A stretch of 39,396 bases of DNA from Fidelibacterota bacterium (GCA_947476895.1 CANJRX010000020.1:1-39396), one strand, 5' to 3'; counted from the first letter of the stretch, positions 1-9,404 are shown. Notes: a model not told the origin generated them from the sequence alone. Made by a program: numbers and translations.

Positions 1-147
1 GCACTACAACACCAAGCGGCCCCATTCATCGCTCGGCTATAGGCCGCCGGCGCCGGTGACCTATAGCCCGATACCAGTACCACTCGAACAGAGCCAAAAC
101 ATGCAGTAGACTAACATCACGACTGGTAAAGAAAATCGGTCAGGTCA
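1..147 (+). mobile_element. End of an IS3-like insertion sequence (left copy)
   Basis: These 147 bases are a perfect reverse complement of 39250-39396, so two copies of the same element end face inward at the two window edges. The segment holds the 3' end of a transposase gene followed by 38 bp ending in ...GGTCAGGTCA. Read from the outside, the terminus starts TGACCTGACC, which fits the 5'-TG...CA-3' ends of the IS3 family. The repeat stops sharply at 147/148, which I take as the insertion junction. The rest of the element lies outside the window, so length, target duplication and exact group cannot be given. Confidence 0.85.
2..109 (+). CDS. IS3-family transposase, C-terminal fragment (partial)
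   Basis: The frame starting at base 2 encodes the last 35 residues of a DDE integrase-type transposase and ends at TAG 107-109. The fragment contains NTKRPHSSLGYRPP, the hallmark C-terminal tail of IS3-family OrfB proteins (rve core), followed by a proline-rich end. The catalytic residues lie upstream, beyond the window. The same fragment is encoded on the minus strand at 39288-39395. Whether the full gene is intact cannot be judged. Confidence 0.85.
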   Translation, partial: HYNTKRPHSSLGYRPPAPVTYSPIPVPLEQSQNMQ

Positions 148-437
148 AGCTGCGGTACGAGGTCCCGAACCTCTCTCAAATTGCTGACGAGATAAACCTG
201 CAGCTTAATAGGAGACGGCTGCATCGCCGTACTTCCCGTGAAGGCCCGCAGCAGCGCGTCGAACCGCTCAAGTTTTTGCGTGAAGTCCACTAACTCTTTT
301 TGAGAACCATCGCTGTAGACCACAAACAGCGGGCTCTCGGCACGCTTCCAAGCCGCGTGGGACGGTGTGGAAACAACAAGCGCGGCAAAGGCCATCGCCG
401 CACAAAAACATTCGCGGAACATCCTGAACGTGATCAT
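148..437 (-). pseudogene. Secreted protein gene truncated by the insertion sequence
   Basis: The gene starts at ATG 437 with a purine-rich GGGGGAGTAGGGG just upstream, 20 bp after the SPFH gene stop. The N-terminus is a signal peptide (hydrophobic run about residues 8-25, likely cleavage after SHA). It is followed by WKRAESPLFVVYSDGSQKEL, a start seen in alphaproteobacterial exported proteins of unknown function. After about 97 native codons the frame enters the insertion sequence at 147, picks up DLTDFLYQS and stops at 117. The remainder of the gene is not in the window. It probably belonged to the ssb-SPFH transcript. I cannot assign a function. Calling it broken rests on the sharp repeat boundary. 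Confidence 0.65.
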
Positions 438-457
438 ACCCCTACTCCCCCAGCAAA

Positions 458-1408
458 TTACTCCACAGATGGAATGATGGATTTACGCGGCGATGCCGCG
501 CGCGGGGCGGCGGCGGGTTGATCGCTCGCTTTTTCCGCACCCAGCATCGACTGCAAGATTTGATCGGAGATGTCGCGCACCGCGCCGGGCGAGTGCGAGA
601 GGAACAGTGTGTTAGTTTTATCGTTCTCGCCGATGGACTTCAATGTATCGAAGTACTGCGTGACGAGAACCAATTGCATCACGTCGGCGGCGCTGGCGCC
701 GTTAACGGCCTTTTGGAATTGCTCGATCGACGTCTGCAGACCTTCAATGATGGCTTTGCGCTGGTTGGCGGTGCCATGACCTTGCAGCGCTTTGCTCTCG
801 GCTTCCGCTTCGGCTTTTTTCACGACCAGGATCTTCTCGGCCTCGCCGCGGGCTTGGGCGGCCACCTGCTCGCGCTGTGCGGCATTGATGTCGTTCATGG
901 CCGCCTTCACTTTGGCGTCGGGTACGATGTCGGTCACCAGCACGTTGACGATCTCGTAGCCGAAGGACGACATGTCGGAATCCAATTCCTTCTTAACGGC
1001 GGCGGCGATGCCCGACTGCGAAGCGAACACCTCGTCCAAGGTCATGCCCGGAACGTGACCGAGCACGACTTGCTCGACATAGGCTTTGATCTGCGTGAGC
1101 GGATTGGAGAGTTTGTAGTAGGCGTCAAAGACGCGCTCGGGGCGCACCTGGTACTGGACCGAAATCGGGATTGAGACGAAGACGTTGTCCTTCGTCTTTG
1201 TCTCCATGGTCAGAACGATCTGGTTGACGCGCAGACTGATCCGCCCGGCGATCGTTTCAATGATCGGCCATTTCCAATTCAAGCCGTCGGTTGCGACACG
1301 GCGGAATTTACCGAAGCGTGTGACGATGGCGACTTGTGACGTGCCGACCGTGAAAAAAGTGAAGAACGCGAGAATGACGAGAAGAATCGCAATAACGATA
1401 GCGAACAT
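458..1408 (-). CDS. SPFH/band 7 (stomatin/HIR-like) membrane protein
   Basis: This 316-residue protein has one N-terminal membrane segment (about residues 2-21). An SPFH/band 7 domain follows (about 22-200, including QVAIVTRFGKFRRV and a VLGHVPGMTLDEVF segment), then an alanine/glutamate-rich coiled coil (about 170-235). SPFH proteins form large ring or cage oligomers in membrane microdomains and often guard membrane proteases. The sequence resembles the single-gene HIR/stomatin type more than paired HflK/HflC, and no hflK-like partner is adjacent. The C-terminal 35 residues are Ala/Pro-rich and probably disordered. A strong GGGGGAG motif precedes ATG 1408. The gene lies 61 bp downstream of ssb on the same strand and is probably cotranscribed with it. 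Its substrate is unknown. Confidence 0.85.
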   Translation of the reverse strand: MFAIVIAILLVILAFFTFFTVGTSQVAIVTRFGKFRRVATDGLNWKWPIIETIAGRISLRVNQIVLTMETKTKDNVFVSIPISVQYQVRPERVFDAYYKLSNPLTQIKAYVEQVVLGHVPGMTLDEVFASQSGIAAAVKKELDSDMSSFGYEIVNVLVTDIVPDAKVKAAMNDINAAQREQVAAQARGEAEKILVVKKAEAEAESKALQGHGTANQRKAIIEGLQTSIEQFQKAVNGASAADVMQLVLVTQYFDTLKSIGENDKTNTLFLSHSPGAVRDISDQILQSMLGAEKASDQPAAAPRAASPRKSIIPSVE

Positions 1409-1469
1409 GCCCCTGTCTCCCCCTGCTCAGCCCAACAGGCTGCCCACGCGGTGTTTTAGAACGGAAGCC

Positions 1470-1976
1470 CTAGAACGGGATATCGTCGTCCATGGGATCA
1501 CGGCCACCGCCGCCGCCGCCGGAGCGGCCTTTGCTGGCGCTTTTAGGCGCGAAGTCGTCGCCGGAATCCCAGCCGCCGCCACCGCCGCCTTCGTCGCCCA
1601 TACCGCCACCGCCGCCTCCACCACCGCCCTTACCGTCGAGCATGGTGAGTTCACCGCCGTAGCCCTGCAGCACGACTTCGGTCGAGTATTTTTCGGCGCC
1701 GGATTGATCGGTCCACTTGCGAGTCTGCAAGCTGCCGCTTACGTACACCTTGCTGCCCTTTTTCAGATACTTCTCAGCGATCTCCGCGAGATTTCCGAAA
1801 ATTACCACTCGGTGCCATTCGGTTTTTTCTTTCTTCTCGCCGCTGGCTTTATCGCGCCATGATTCCGATGTAGCGATGCTCAAATTGGCGACCTTGCCGC
1901 CGTTTTGCATGCTGCGGACTTCCGGGTCCTTGCCCAGATTACCGATAAGGATGACTTTGTTGACGCTGCCGGCCAT
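1470..1976 (-). CDS. ssb: Single-stranded DNA-binding protein
   Basis: SSB binds single-stranded DNA as a tetramer during replication, recombination and repair, and recruits partners through its C-terminal tip. The 168-residue product has the OB fold in residues 1-112, starting [16 protein letters not shown] and including the WHRVVIFG strand. A long glycine-rich linker (about 115-160) follows, then the canonical acidic tip DDDIPF. The start ATG at 1976 has AGGAG seven bases upstream. The gene is divergent from uvrA, the same arrangement as in many proteobacteria including E. coli, with a shared 189-bp regulatory region. Glycine codons in the linker make a low-complexity GCC/GCCACC tract at about 1500-1630. 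Confidence 0.97.
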   Translation of the reverse strand: MAGSVNKVILIGNLGKDPEVRSMQNGGKVANLSIATSESWRDKASGEKKEKTEWHRVVIFGNLAEIAEKYLKKGSKVYVSGSLQTRKWTDQSGAEKYSTEVVLQGYGGELTMLDGKGGGGGGGGGMGDEGGGGGGWDSGDDFAPKSASKGRSGGGGGGRDPMDDDIPF

Positions 1977-2139
1977 GTTGTTCTCCTAGAGACTCGCCTC
2001 AGTTCTGATACCCCGCACCTTATAGGCCGCGGGATTACTGTGCGAGCAGAAATAATTCAGTGATATCAATGGTTAATACGAATTTTTTATCCACAGGTTG
2101 CCCTCACTAGACGTTCCGCGTATGAAGGCAGCCACCGTG

Positions 2140-2154
2140 AAACATAACGAGAAC
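2140..2154 (+). promoter_or_regulatory. Candidate LexA (SOS) box, imperfect
   Basis: The sequence AAAC-N7-GAAC lies 11 bp before the uvrA start. The alphaproteobacterial LexA operator is GAAC-N7-GAAC (or its complement GTTC-N7-GTTC), so 7 of the 8 specified bases match. The ssb-uvrA divergent region is a known SOS-controlled locus in proteobacteria, which makes the site plausible. One mismatch in a short motif could also arise by chance. Confidence 0.35.
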
Positions 2155-2165
2155 ATTTATCCATA

Positions 2166-5072
2166 ATGCCCCCCAATAGCAAGTCCTCCGCGTTGAAACC
2201 CACCGAAGCCCTGCACCACATCCGTGTTCGGGGTGCGCGCGAGCATAACCTGCGCGGCGTCAACGTCGACCTGCCCCGCGACAAGCTGGTGGTGGTCACG
2301 GGCCTGTCCGGTTCGGGCAAGTCGTCCCTCGCCTTCGACACGATCTATGCCGAGGGCCAGCGCCGCTATGTGGAATCGCTGTCGGCCTACGCGCGTCAGT
2401 TCCTGGAGCTGATGCAAAAACCCGATGTGGATTCCATCGAGGGCCTGTCGCCGGCCATTTCCATCGAGCAGAAAACCACCAGCCGCAATCCGCGCTCCAC
2501 GGTCGGCACGGTGACTGAGATTCACGACTACATGCGCCTACTCTGGGCGCGCGTCGGCGTTCCCTATTCGCCCGCCACCGGTTTGCCCATTGAGGCGCAG
2601 ACCGTGTCGCAGATGGTCGACCGCGTCATGGCCATGCCGGAAGGCACACGCCTTTATCTGCTCGCGCCCATCGTGCGCGGCCGCAAGGGTGAATACCGTA
2701 AGGAAGTCCAAGAGCTGCTGAAAAAAGGTTTTCAGCGCGTGAAAGTCGACGGCACGCTTTATGAAATCGCCGACGTTCCGACCCTCAACAAAAAACTCAA
2801 ACACGACATCGAAGTGGTCGTGGACCGCATTGTTGTCCGCGACGGCATTCAAAGCCGCCTCGCGGAATCTTTCGAAGCCGCGCTGGGATTGGCTGACGGC
2901 ATCGCCTTCACCGAAAACGCTGATGCTAAAGGTGATGTGGGCCGCACGGTGTTCTCGGCCAAGTTCGCCTGCCCGGTATCCGGCTTCACTATTGATGAGA
3001 TCGAGCCGCGCTTGTTCTCGTTCAACAATCCCTTCGGCGCCTGTCCGGCCTGTGATGGCTTGGGCGTGAAGATGTTGTTCGATCCGGCGCTGGTGGTACC
3101 AGACGAAGCCCTGAGCGTCGAAGACGGCGCGGTCGCGCCCTGGTCTTCATCCTCCGTGCCCTCGCCCTATTACCTGCAAGCCCTAAAAGGCGTGCTGGGT
3201 TACTACGGCGCGAAGATCGATGTGCCGTGGAAAAAACTGCCTGCCAAAGTGCGCGACGCGGTATTGAACGGCACCGGTGACGACGAAATCACCATCAAGT
3301 TTAGCGACGACGTGCGCAAGTACGAAACCCGCAAGCCCTTCGAAGGCGTGCTGAACAACTTGCAGCGCCGCTGGCGTGAAACCGATTCCGCTTGGATGCG
3401 CGAGGAATTGGAGAAGTATCAGACCTCGCAGCCTTGCGAAGTGTGTAACGGCCATCGCCTGAAGCCCGAAGCGCTCGCGGTCAAGATCAACAAGAAGAAC
3501 ATCGCCGAAGTTTCGGAATTGAGCATTGACGATGCAGCCACTTGGTTCGCAGGGCTGTCGAAATCTCTCGGTACAAAGAGCATGGAAATCGGCCGGCGCA
3601 TTTTGCGCGAAATCGATGACCGTCTGCACTTCCTGAATAACGTCGGGTTGGATTACCTCACCCTCGCTCGCAATTCCGGCACGCTGTCGGGCGGCGAAAG
3701 CCAGCGCATCCGCTTGGCTTCGCAGATCGGCTCAGGCCTTACGGGCGTGTTGTATGTGCTGGATGAACCGTCGATTGGTTTGCACCAGCGCGACAACAAT
3801 CGCCTGCTCGATACATTGCGCCGCTTGCGCGACATCGGGAACACCGTGCTGGTGGTCGAACACGACGAAGACGCCATCCGCAGCGCCGACTACATCGTGG
3901 ACATGGGTCCCGGCGCCGGCGTGCACGGCGGCATGGTCGTCGCCGAAGGTACGCTCGACGACATTCTGAAATCGAAAACCAGCCTTACGGCCGCTTATCT
4001 CAACGGCACGCGCGAAGTGCCGGTACCGACGACCCGCCGCAAAGGCAACGGCAAGGTGCTGACCGTCAAAGGGGCGCGCGCCAACAACCTCAAGAACGTC
4101 AGCGTCGATATTCCGCTGGGCACCATGACCTGCGTAACCGGCGTCTCCGGCGGTGGTAAGTCGTCGTTGGTGTTGGAGACTCTTTATAAGGGCCTCGCTA
4201 AACATCTTTACGGCGCGCGCGATATTCCCGGCCCTCACGACAAGATCGAAGGCATGGCGGCGTTAGATAGGGTCATCGACATCGACCAATCGCCCATCGG
4301 TCGCACGCCGCGTTCGAACCCCGTGACCTACACCGGTGCGTTCACGCCGATCCGCGAGTGGTTCGCCGAATTGCCCGAAGCCAAAGCGCGCGGCTATCAG
4401 CCGGGGCGTTTCAGCTTCAACGTCAAAGGCGGACGCTGCGAAGCCTGTCAGGGCGACGGCCTGATCAAGATCGAGATGCACTTCCTGCCTGATGTGTATG
4501 TCACCTGCGATGTCTGCAAAGGCAAACGCTATAACCGCGAAACCCTTGAAGTACACTTCAAAGGCAAAAGCATCGCCGACGTGCTGGATATGACGGTCGA
4601 GGAAGGCGTCGATTTCTTCAAAGCTGTGCCCAGCATCCGTGAGAAAATGGAACTGCTGAAACAAGTGGGCTTGGGCTACGTGCACTTAGGCCAGCAGGCC
4701 ACCACGCTCTCAGGCGGCGAAGCGCAGCGCGTGAAGCTGGCGAAGGAACTCAGCAAACGCGCCACCGGCCGCACGCTCTATATCCTCGACGAACCCACGA
4801 CCGGACTGCATTTCGAGGATGTCCGAAAACTGCTGGAAGTGCTGCACACCCTGGTCAACCAAGGGAACACAATGGTGGTGATCGAACACAACCTCGAAGT
4901 CATCAAGACCGCCGACTGGGTGATCGACCTAGGCCCCGAAGGCGGCAGCGGCGGCGGCGAGATTGTCGCGACCGGCACACCGGAAGATGTGGCGGCTGTG
5001 AAAGCCAGCTACACGGGCCAGTTTTTGAAGGAAAGCTTGAAGGGTGTGACGAATGCGAAGAAGAGAGCTTAG
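2166..5072 (+). CDS. uvrA: UvrABC excinuclease subunit A
   Basis: UvrA recognises bulky DNA damage and loads UvrB in nucleotide excision repair. The 968-residue protein (E. coli about 940) has two ABC ATPase halves. Half one carries Walker [10 protein letters not shown] (about residue 46) and signature [12 protein letters not shown] (about 506). Half two carries Walker [10 protein letters not shown] (about 659) and signature [12 protein letters not shown] (about 847). Zinc-binding cysteine pairs are present (CPACDG, CEVCNG, CEACQG and CDVCKG). The N-terminal extension before [15 protein letters not shown] is about 16 residues. No strong Shine-Dalgarno is visible, but ATG 2166 is the first in-frame ATG before the conserved start. 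The gene is divergent from ssb, with a possible LexA box upstream. Downstream lies a paired palindrome. Confidence 0.98.
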   Translation: MPPNSKSSALKPTEALHHIRVRGAREHNLRGVNVDLPRDKLVVVTGLSGSGKSSLAFDTIYAEGQRRYVESLSAYARQFLELMQKPDVDSIEGLSPAISIEQKTTSRNPRSTVGTVTEIHDYMRLLWARVGVPYSPATGLPIEAQTVSQMVDRVMAMPEGTRLYLLAPIVRGRKGEYRKEVQELLKKGFQRVKVDGTLYEIADVPTLNKKLKHDIEVVVDRIVVRDGIQSRLAESFEAALGLADGIAFTENADAKGDVGRTVFSAKFACPVSGFTIDEIEPRLFSFNNPFGACPACDGLGVKMLFDPALVVPDEALSVEDGAVAPWSSSSVPSPYYLQALKGVLGYYGAKIDVPWKKLPAKVRDAVLNGTGDDEITIKFSDDVRKYETRKPFEGVLNNLQRRWRETDSAWMREELEKYQTSQPCEVCNGHRLKPEALAVKINKKNIAEVSELSIDDAATWFAGLSKSLGTKSMEIGRRILREIDDRLHFLNNVGLDYLTLARNSGTLSGGESQRIRLASQIGSGLTGVLYVLDEPSIGLHQRDNNRLLDTLRRLRDIGNTVLVVEHDEDAIRSADYIVDMGPGAGVHGGMVVAEGTLDDILKSKTSLTAAYLNGTREVPVPTTRRKGNGKVLTVKGARANNLKNVSVDIPLGTMTCVTGVSGGGKSSLVLETLYKGLAKHLYGARDIPGPHDKIEGMAALDRVIDIDQSPIGRTPRSNPVTYTGAFTPIREWFAELPEAKARGYQPGRFSFNVKGGRCEACQGDGLIKIEMHFLPDVYVTCDVCKGKRYNRETLEVHFKGKSIADVLDMTVEEGVDFFKAVPSIREKMELLKQVGLGYVHLGQQATTLSGGEAQRVKLAKELSKRATGRTLYILDEPTTGLHFEDVRKLLEVLHTLVNQGNTMVVIEHNLEVIKTADWVIDLGPEGGSGGGEIVATGTPEDVAAVKASYTGQFLKESLKGVTNAKKRA

Positions 5073-5083
5073 TTTTGTTGTCT

Positions 5084-5165
5084 TGTCATTCCCGCGAAGG
5101 CGGGAATCCATTCATCAGTTAAGCCAGCCGTGAGATGGATTCCCCGGACAAGCCGGGGAATGACA
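5084..5165. repeat. Pair of inverted extragenic palindromes (REP-like)
   Basis: Two related palindromic units lie in opposite orientation. Unit one (5084-5111) runs TGTCATTCCC-GCGAAGGC-GGGAATCCAT. Unit two (5135-5165) is its inverted relative, ATGGATTCCC...GGGGAATGACA. Each forms a hairpin, and the outer TGTCATTCCC/GGGAATGACA arms can also pair across the whole element. It fills the convergent junction between uvrA and the next minus-strand gene, so it may also act as a bidirectional transcription end. Similar CATTCCCGCGAAGGCGGGAATCC sequences are common interspersed repeats in proteobacteria. Confidence 0.75.
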
Positions 5166-5175
5166 GTGGAGCTTG

Positions 5176-5592
5176 CTACGGCACCAACGGGTGCCAATGC
5201 CCGTCTTCCTTCGCGGCAGCGACGATCTCATCGTGATCTGTCGATGCGAAGTAGTTGTAAATAGGCTTGCCCTTATAGGCCCACTGCGTGGTTTTGTCGG
5301 CGCGGATGACGATGCTCCAGTCGCCTTGCGGTTTGGCGAAGTCGCGGGCGAACACCGGTAGCCAGGTGATGCCGATGCATTCATCACCGCAACCAATCTT
5401 GCCGCTCTTATCCGCATCGTTCGTGAAAAACGGAACACCCAATTCGTTGGTGAATTTGTAACCGCCATTTTCGGCTTCCTGCACGCTGACTTCCGTGGGG
5501 CTCCACGGCGGCGGGTCTTTTGCGCTTATGGTCAGGGCGGCGATGCTAAGCACGCTTCCGCACATGATGAATTTCCGCCAAACACTGCTCAT
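5176..5592 (-). CDS. Exported protein of the COG4315 secreted-repeat (Lipoprotein_15) family
   Basis: The product is about 138 residues with an N-terminal hydrophobic signal (about 8-25). The body matches the COG4315/PF03640 family: the pattern FFTNDADKSGKIGC...C..TWLPVFA, then GDWSIVIRADKTTQWAYKGK and a final GHWHPL. These periplasmic or surface proteins of unknown role usually carry two such repeats; here they are fused in one compact domain with one CGDEC cysteine pair. No clear lipobox is seen, so it may be a soluble secreted form. ATG 5592 has GGGAGG nine bases upstream. A TTG two codons earlier is an alternative start. It is convergent with uvrA across the palindrome pair. The function is unknown. 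Confidence 0.75.
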   Translation of the reverse strand: MSSVWRKFIMCGSVLSIAALTISAKDPPPWSPTEVSVQEAENGGYKFTNELGVPFFTNDADKSGKIGCGDECIGITWLPVFARDFAKPQGDWSIVIRADKTTQWAYKGKPIYNYFASTDHDEIVAAAKEDGHWHPLVP

Positions 5593-5747
5593 ACTCAAAA
5601 GCCTCCCAGCTCACTCCACGCGCCTGCCCGTACAACCGGACGGCGTATGCTAGACGCGCCGGGAACGTGAGGGCAAGTGCCGCGACATCCGCGGCGCAAG
5701 CCAGACATAGCGTGTTACGTTGTCAAAAGCATGGCAGGCGCGCCAAC

Positions 5748-6161
5748 TCATGCAACCGGCGGCGGCTGGCCCTCGAACTTGGGCAAAGTCTCGCTGATGC
5801 AAGCCCAGGTCGGCGCGGTCTTGGTCCAGATCGTGGCCCCCGGCGCGCCCACTTCCGGATCGTCCAGCGTTCCAACACGTATGAAGATGAGATGCGGCCG
5901 TGTTTCCGCCTCACTGAAAAGTGAGGTTCCACACTTCGGGCAAAACCGGCGGTGCATAGGTGTGCCGCTATCGGCTACGGATTGGTAATCGGTGGTTGTT
6001 CCGGTGAGCGTCACATCGGCTTTCAGGAACGCAGCGTTCACCGTGGAACTGCCCGCACCTAGGTACTGGCACAGGCGGCACCAGCATGTGCGCGCCGCGA
6101 TTGGTTTGGACGTGCTCGTGTAACGCACCGCGCCGCAAAGACATCCGCCGGTTATGGACAT
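5748..6161 (-). CDS. GFA-family (glutathione-dependent formaldehyde-activating-like) zinc protein
   Basis: This 137-residue protein has the full cysteine set of the GFA/CENP-V fold: CLC (C7, C9), CWCRLC (C26, C28, C31) and CPKCG (C74, C77). These ligate zinc in the type enzyme, which was described as speeding the addition of formaldehyde to glutathione. Most family members have no proven reaction, so the name is by similarity. GGGGAGG precedes ATG 6161. The nearby S-formylglutathione hydrolase and class III alcohol dehydrogenase genes supply the next two steps of the glutathione-linked formaldehyde pathway, which supports a role there. The divergent neighbour is a diguanylate cyclase gene. 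Confidence 0.85.
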   Translation of the reverse strand: MSITGGCLCGAVRYTSTSKPIAARTCWCRLCQYLGAGSSTVNAAFLKADVTLTGTTTDYQSVADSGTPMHRRFCPKCGTSLFSEAETRPHLIFIRVGTLDDPEVGAPGATIWTKTAPTWACISETLPKFEGQPPPVA

Positions 6162-6237
6162 TGTCGCCTCCCCCTCATTGCATACAAACTCATCTTAACC
6201 GGCTGCGCGCACTGACAAAATATCCATCAACAGATGT

Positions 6238-6266
6238 CTGACATGCAGATTTATTGCTGGTATCAT
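6238..6266 (+). promoter_or_regulatory. Candidate sigma-70 promoter for the diguanylate cyclase gene
   Basis: CTGACA (6238-6243) and TATCAT (6261-6266) are separated by 17 bases; each hexamer matches the sigma-70 consensus at five of six positions. The -10 hexamer is preceded by GCTGG. Transcription would start around 6273, leaving a leader of about 65 bases before ATG 6338. The leader contains a purine-rich GGGGAGGAAAGG (about 6273-6285) with no start codon at useful spacing. Confidence 0.5.
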
Positions 6267-6337
6267 ACGGCCAGGGGAGGAAAGGCTAAACAAGCGGACA
6301 TCGCGCGCACAAAGACCCTTTCCACTGAACTGAAGCA

Positions 6338-7429
6338 ATGATCATACCCGAGCAACCACCTGAAGGGCCGGCGCCAGAGCCGCGCCGCAATCAGGACGTT
6401 TTGGAATTTTACCGCGAGCGGATCATGTATCTGCTGGCGATCGCGATCATTGTGTTTATCTCGCCATTCGCGGCGCTCGATTTCTTCGAAGGGCACTACG
6501 CGCTGGGCGTCGCCACCTTCGCAGTGGTGATTTGCTTCTGCATCGACGGCTACGCCATTCACCGCGGACGCAAGCCACCCATCGACTTCAAATATTTGTT
6601 GTTACCGGTTGTTGCAGCTATCGGCATTTCGCTGACGGTCAACGGTATGCACGGCGCTCTGTGGTGCTATCCCGGTGTGCTGCTGTGCTACTTCGTACTG
6701 CCGCGCCGCTGGGCTGTCGCCGGCAGTTTGAGCTTGCTGGCCGTCGCTGCACCAATCGTGCTCACGTCGCTGGGCTAGGATATCGCCGTGCGCTTTGTGG
6801 TGTCGCTGGCTTTGACGATTGTTGTCGTGTTCATCATCACCGACGTCATCCGCGAACTGCAAAACGAACTTCTGGCCCAGGCCATCACCGATCCCCTGAC
6901 CGGCGCTTATAACCGCCGCCAAATGGAATTCTCGCTGGATGAAGCCGTTGAACGCCACTTGCGCACCAATGCTCCGGCGTCGGTGTTGCTGATCGATATC
7001 GACCACTTCAAGCGCATCAACGATGACATGGGCCACGACACAGGCGACCGCGTGCTGAAAGCGCTGGTGCTGCTGATCAAGAACCGCTCGCGTAAGCTGG
7101 ACCGGTTGTTTCGTATGGGCGGCGAAGAGTTCCTGTTGTATCTACCCGATACCCCCGCCGCCGCCGCTATGATTCAGGCCGAAAACCTGCGTAATCGTGT
7201 TGCCGAGGCCAGCATGGCCAAAGGCCGCCAGGTGACCGTGAGCATCGGTGTTGCCGATCTCGCCCGTGACCTTGGCCGCGATCAATGGATTAAGCTGGCT
7301 GACAATGCGCTCTATCAAGCCAAGGAAACCGGACGTAACCGGGTGGTGCGCGCTGAGCCCGCGCTTGCAGAAGATGATGATGCCGGGGCGGACTCTGATG
7401 ACCGGCGTTCCCGGCAGCGCTTATCCTAA
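6338..7429 (+). pseudogene. Membrane-bound GGDEF diguanylate cyclase interrupted by an in-frame amber stop
   Basis: One continuous frame of 364 codons is broken only by TAG at 6776-6778 (codon 147); both halves are in the same frame. Before the stop lie about five membrane segments. After it come another membrane helix and a complete GGDEF domain with DPLTGAYNRR, LLIDIDHFKRIND, the active-site motif GGEEF (about residue 261) and an RKLD inhibitory I-site five residues before it. Such enzymes make cyclic di-GMP. The short GTG-started frame at 6788 could give a separate product with one helix plus the catalytic domain. Otherwise this is a fresh nonsense mutation, a read-through codon or a sequencing error. 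The stop codon overlaps the fghA end by three bases. Confidence 0.75.
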
Positions 7430-8250
7430 AGAATACGCGCGTGATGGTGGATGTGATCCGCCATGAAACTTGCGATGAAATAATAGGAATGGTCGTAGCC
7501 TTCCTGCATCCTCAAGTTCAGCGGCACGCCCGCCTTTAAGCACGCCGCGCGCAGAAGTTCAGGCTTGAGCTGCGCTTCTAGGAATTTATCGGCGGTTCCC
7601 TGATCTACCAAAATTTCCGAGGCGGGCCGCTTGCCTGATTCAATCAGCGCGCAGGTGTCGTGACTGCGCCAGGTGCTGCGGTCAGTTCCCAAATACGCCG
7701 CGAAAGCTTTCTCGCCCCAAGGACACTGCGTAGGCGCGACAATCGGCGAAAAGGCCGAGACGGATTTGTATTTCTCGGGATGACGCAGCGCTAAAGTCAG
7801 CGCACCGTGACCGCCCATGGAATGACCGAAGATGCCTTGGCGCGTCATATCGCCGGGGAATTCCGTGCCAATTAAGGACGCGAGTTCGTCTGTGATCCAG
7901 GATTCCATTTTAAAATGCGCCGCCCACGGCGCTTGTGTGGCGTCGAGATAAAATCCAGCGCCCTGCCCTAAGTCGTAGGATTCATCATTGGCGACACCTT
8001 CACCGCGCGGAGAGGTGTCGGGCACCACCAGCATCAATCCAAGTTCAGACGCCAAGCGCTGCGCACCGGCCTTTTCGGTGAAGTTGGCTTCCGTGCAGGT
8101 CAGGCCCGAGAGAAACCACAACACCGGTACTTTGCCGGAAGCGGGCGGCAGATAGACCCCGAAGCGCATCACCGTGTTCGTGAAACGGCTTTGATGGCTG
8201 CAGACAAGCTGTTCGCCGCCAAAGCTGCGCAGTCGCGAGATAACTCTCAT
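7426..8250 (-). CDS. fghA: S-formylglutathione hydrolase
   Basis: The enzyme hydrolyses S-formylglutathione to formate and glutathione, the second step after class III alcohol dehydrogenase in formaldehyde detoxification. The 274-residue product is an esterase-D-type alpha/beta hydrolase with the nucleophile in GHSMGGHG (S144), an oxyanion-region FLSGLTCTEANF, and the C-terminal GYDHSYYF carrying the catalytic histidine. Its ATG (8248-8250) overlaps the frmA stop by one base (TAATG), so translation is coupled. An open frame continues further upstream, but that part only shadows frmA. The 3' end overlaps the convergent GGDEF gene. Confidence 0.95.
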   Translation of the reverse strand: MRVISRLRSFGGEQLVCSHQSRFTNTVMRFGVYLPPASGKVPVLWFLSGLTCTEANFTEKAGAQRLASELGLMLVVPDTSPRGEGVANDESYDLGQGAGFYLDATQAPWAAHFKMESWITDELASLIGTEFPGDMTRQGIFGHSMGGHGALTLALRHPEKYKSVSAFSPIVAPTQCPWGEKAFAAYLGTDRSTWRSHDTCALIESGKRPASEILVDQGTADKFLEAQLKPELLRAACLKAGVPLNLRMQEGYDHSYYFIASFMADHIHHHARIL

Positions 8251-9377
8251 TAGAACACGACCACCGAACGGATCGACTTTCCTTCGTGCATGAGATCGAA
8301 CGCGTGGTTGATCTGCTCTAGTGGCATGGTGTGGGTAATGAGGCTGTCGATCTCGATCTTGCCTTCCATGTACCAGTCCACAATCTTCGGCACATCGGTG
8401 CGCCCGCGCGCGCCGCCGAAGGCTGTGCCTTTCCAGACCCGCCCCGTGACCAGCTGAAACGGCCGCGTGGCGACTTCTTTGCCGGCTTCGGCCACGCCGA
8501 TGATGATGCTTTCGCCCCAACCGCGGTGACAGCATTCCAAGGCTTGGCGCATAACGGTCGTGTTGCCCGTGCAATCGAACGAGAAATCCGCGCCGCCTTC
8601 CGTTGCGTCCACCACAGCCGCCACAACTTTGTCGTTGCCGACGTCGTTCGGGTTGATGAAGTGTGTCATGCCGAAACGCTTGGCGGCTTCGGCCTTGGCC
8701 GGATTAAGGTCGATACCGATGATCTTGTCGGCGCCGACCATGCGCGCACCTTGAATCACGTTGAGGCCGATGCCGCCCAGACCGAACACCGCCACGTTCG
8801 CGCCGGGCCAGACCTTGGCGGTATTGATCACCGCGCCGATGCCGGTCGTGACACCGCAGCCGATGTAACAAATCTTGTCGAACGGCGCGTCGGCCCGCAC
8901 TTTGGCCACGGCGATTTCCGGCAGCACCGTGAAGTTCGAAAAAGTCGAACAGCCCATGTAATGGAAGATCTGATTCTTTTTGCCTGTGGACTCGCACGAG
9001 AAGCGGCTGGTGCTATCGGGCATCAAGCCTTGCCCTTGCGTCGCACGAATGGCGGTGCAGAGGTTGCTGCGCTGAGACAAACAGGTTTTGCACTGGCGGC
9101 ATTCCGGCGTGTAGAGCGGGATTACATGGTCACCCGGCTTTACACTGGTCACGCCCGCGCCCACTTCGCGCACAATGCCCGCACCTTCGTGTCCCAAGAT
9201 CGCCGGAAACTTGCCTTCGGAATCAAGACCAGACAGCGTGTAGGCATCGGTATGGCAAACGCCTGTGGCTTTGATTTCCACCAGCACTTCGCCCGCGCGC
9301 GGGCCGACGATGGAGATTGTTTCGATGGTTAAGGGTTTGCCCGCTTCCCAGGCAACGGCGGCGCGCGACGTGATCAT
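8250..9377 (-). CDS. frmA: S-(hydroxymethyl)glutathione dehydrogenase / class III alcohol dehydrogenase
   Basis: The enzyme oxidises S-hydroxymethylglutathione, the formaldehyde adduct, with NAD, and family members also reduce S-nitrosoglutathione. The 375-residue protein matches class III zinc alcohol dehydrogenases end to end. It has catalytic zinc ligands C41, H63 and C174, a structural zinc set C93, C96, C99, C107, and the NAD-binding GLGGIG (199-204). TTGGAG lies eight bases before ATG 9377. It is followed directly by fghA with a TAATG overlap. Also known as adhC. No frmR- or gfaR-like regulator is visible in the window. Confidence 0.96.
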   Translation of the reverse strand: MITSRAAVAWEAGKPLTIETISIVGPRAGEVLVEIKATGVCHTDAYTLSGLDSEGKFPAILGHEGAGIVREVGAGVTSVKPGDHVIPLYTPECRQCKTCLSQRSNLCTAIRATQGQGLMPDSTSRFSCESTGKKNQIFHYMGCSTFSNFTVLPEIAVAKVRADAPFDKICYIGCGVTTGIGAVINTAKVWPGANVAVFGLGGIGLNVIQGARMVGADKIIGIDLNPAKAEAAKRFGMTHFINPNDVGNDKVVAAVVDATEGGADFSFDCTGNTTVMRQALECCHRGWGESIIIGVAEAGKEVATRPFQLVTGRVWKGTAFGGARGRTDVPKIVDWYMEGKIEIDSLITHTMPLEQINHAFDLMHEGKSIRSVVVF

Positions 9378-9404
9378 GCAACAAACTCCAACACAGAAAT
9401 TAAG

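Noticed and set aside
8251-8574. Upstream extension of the fghA frame
   Set aside because: It overlaps frmA in another frame and encodes low-complexity Arg/His sequence; the TAATG overlap gives the real start.
8331-9332. A 333-codon open frame on the plus strand
   Set aside because: It mirrors frmA, whose catalytic and structural zinc residues are intact on the minus strand.
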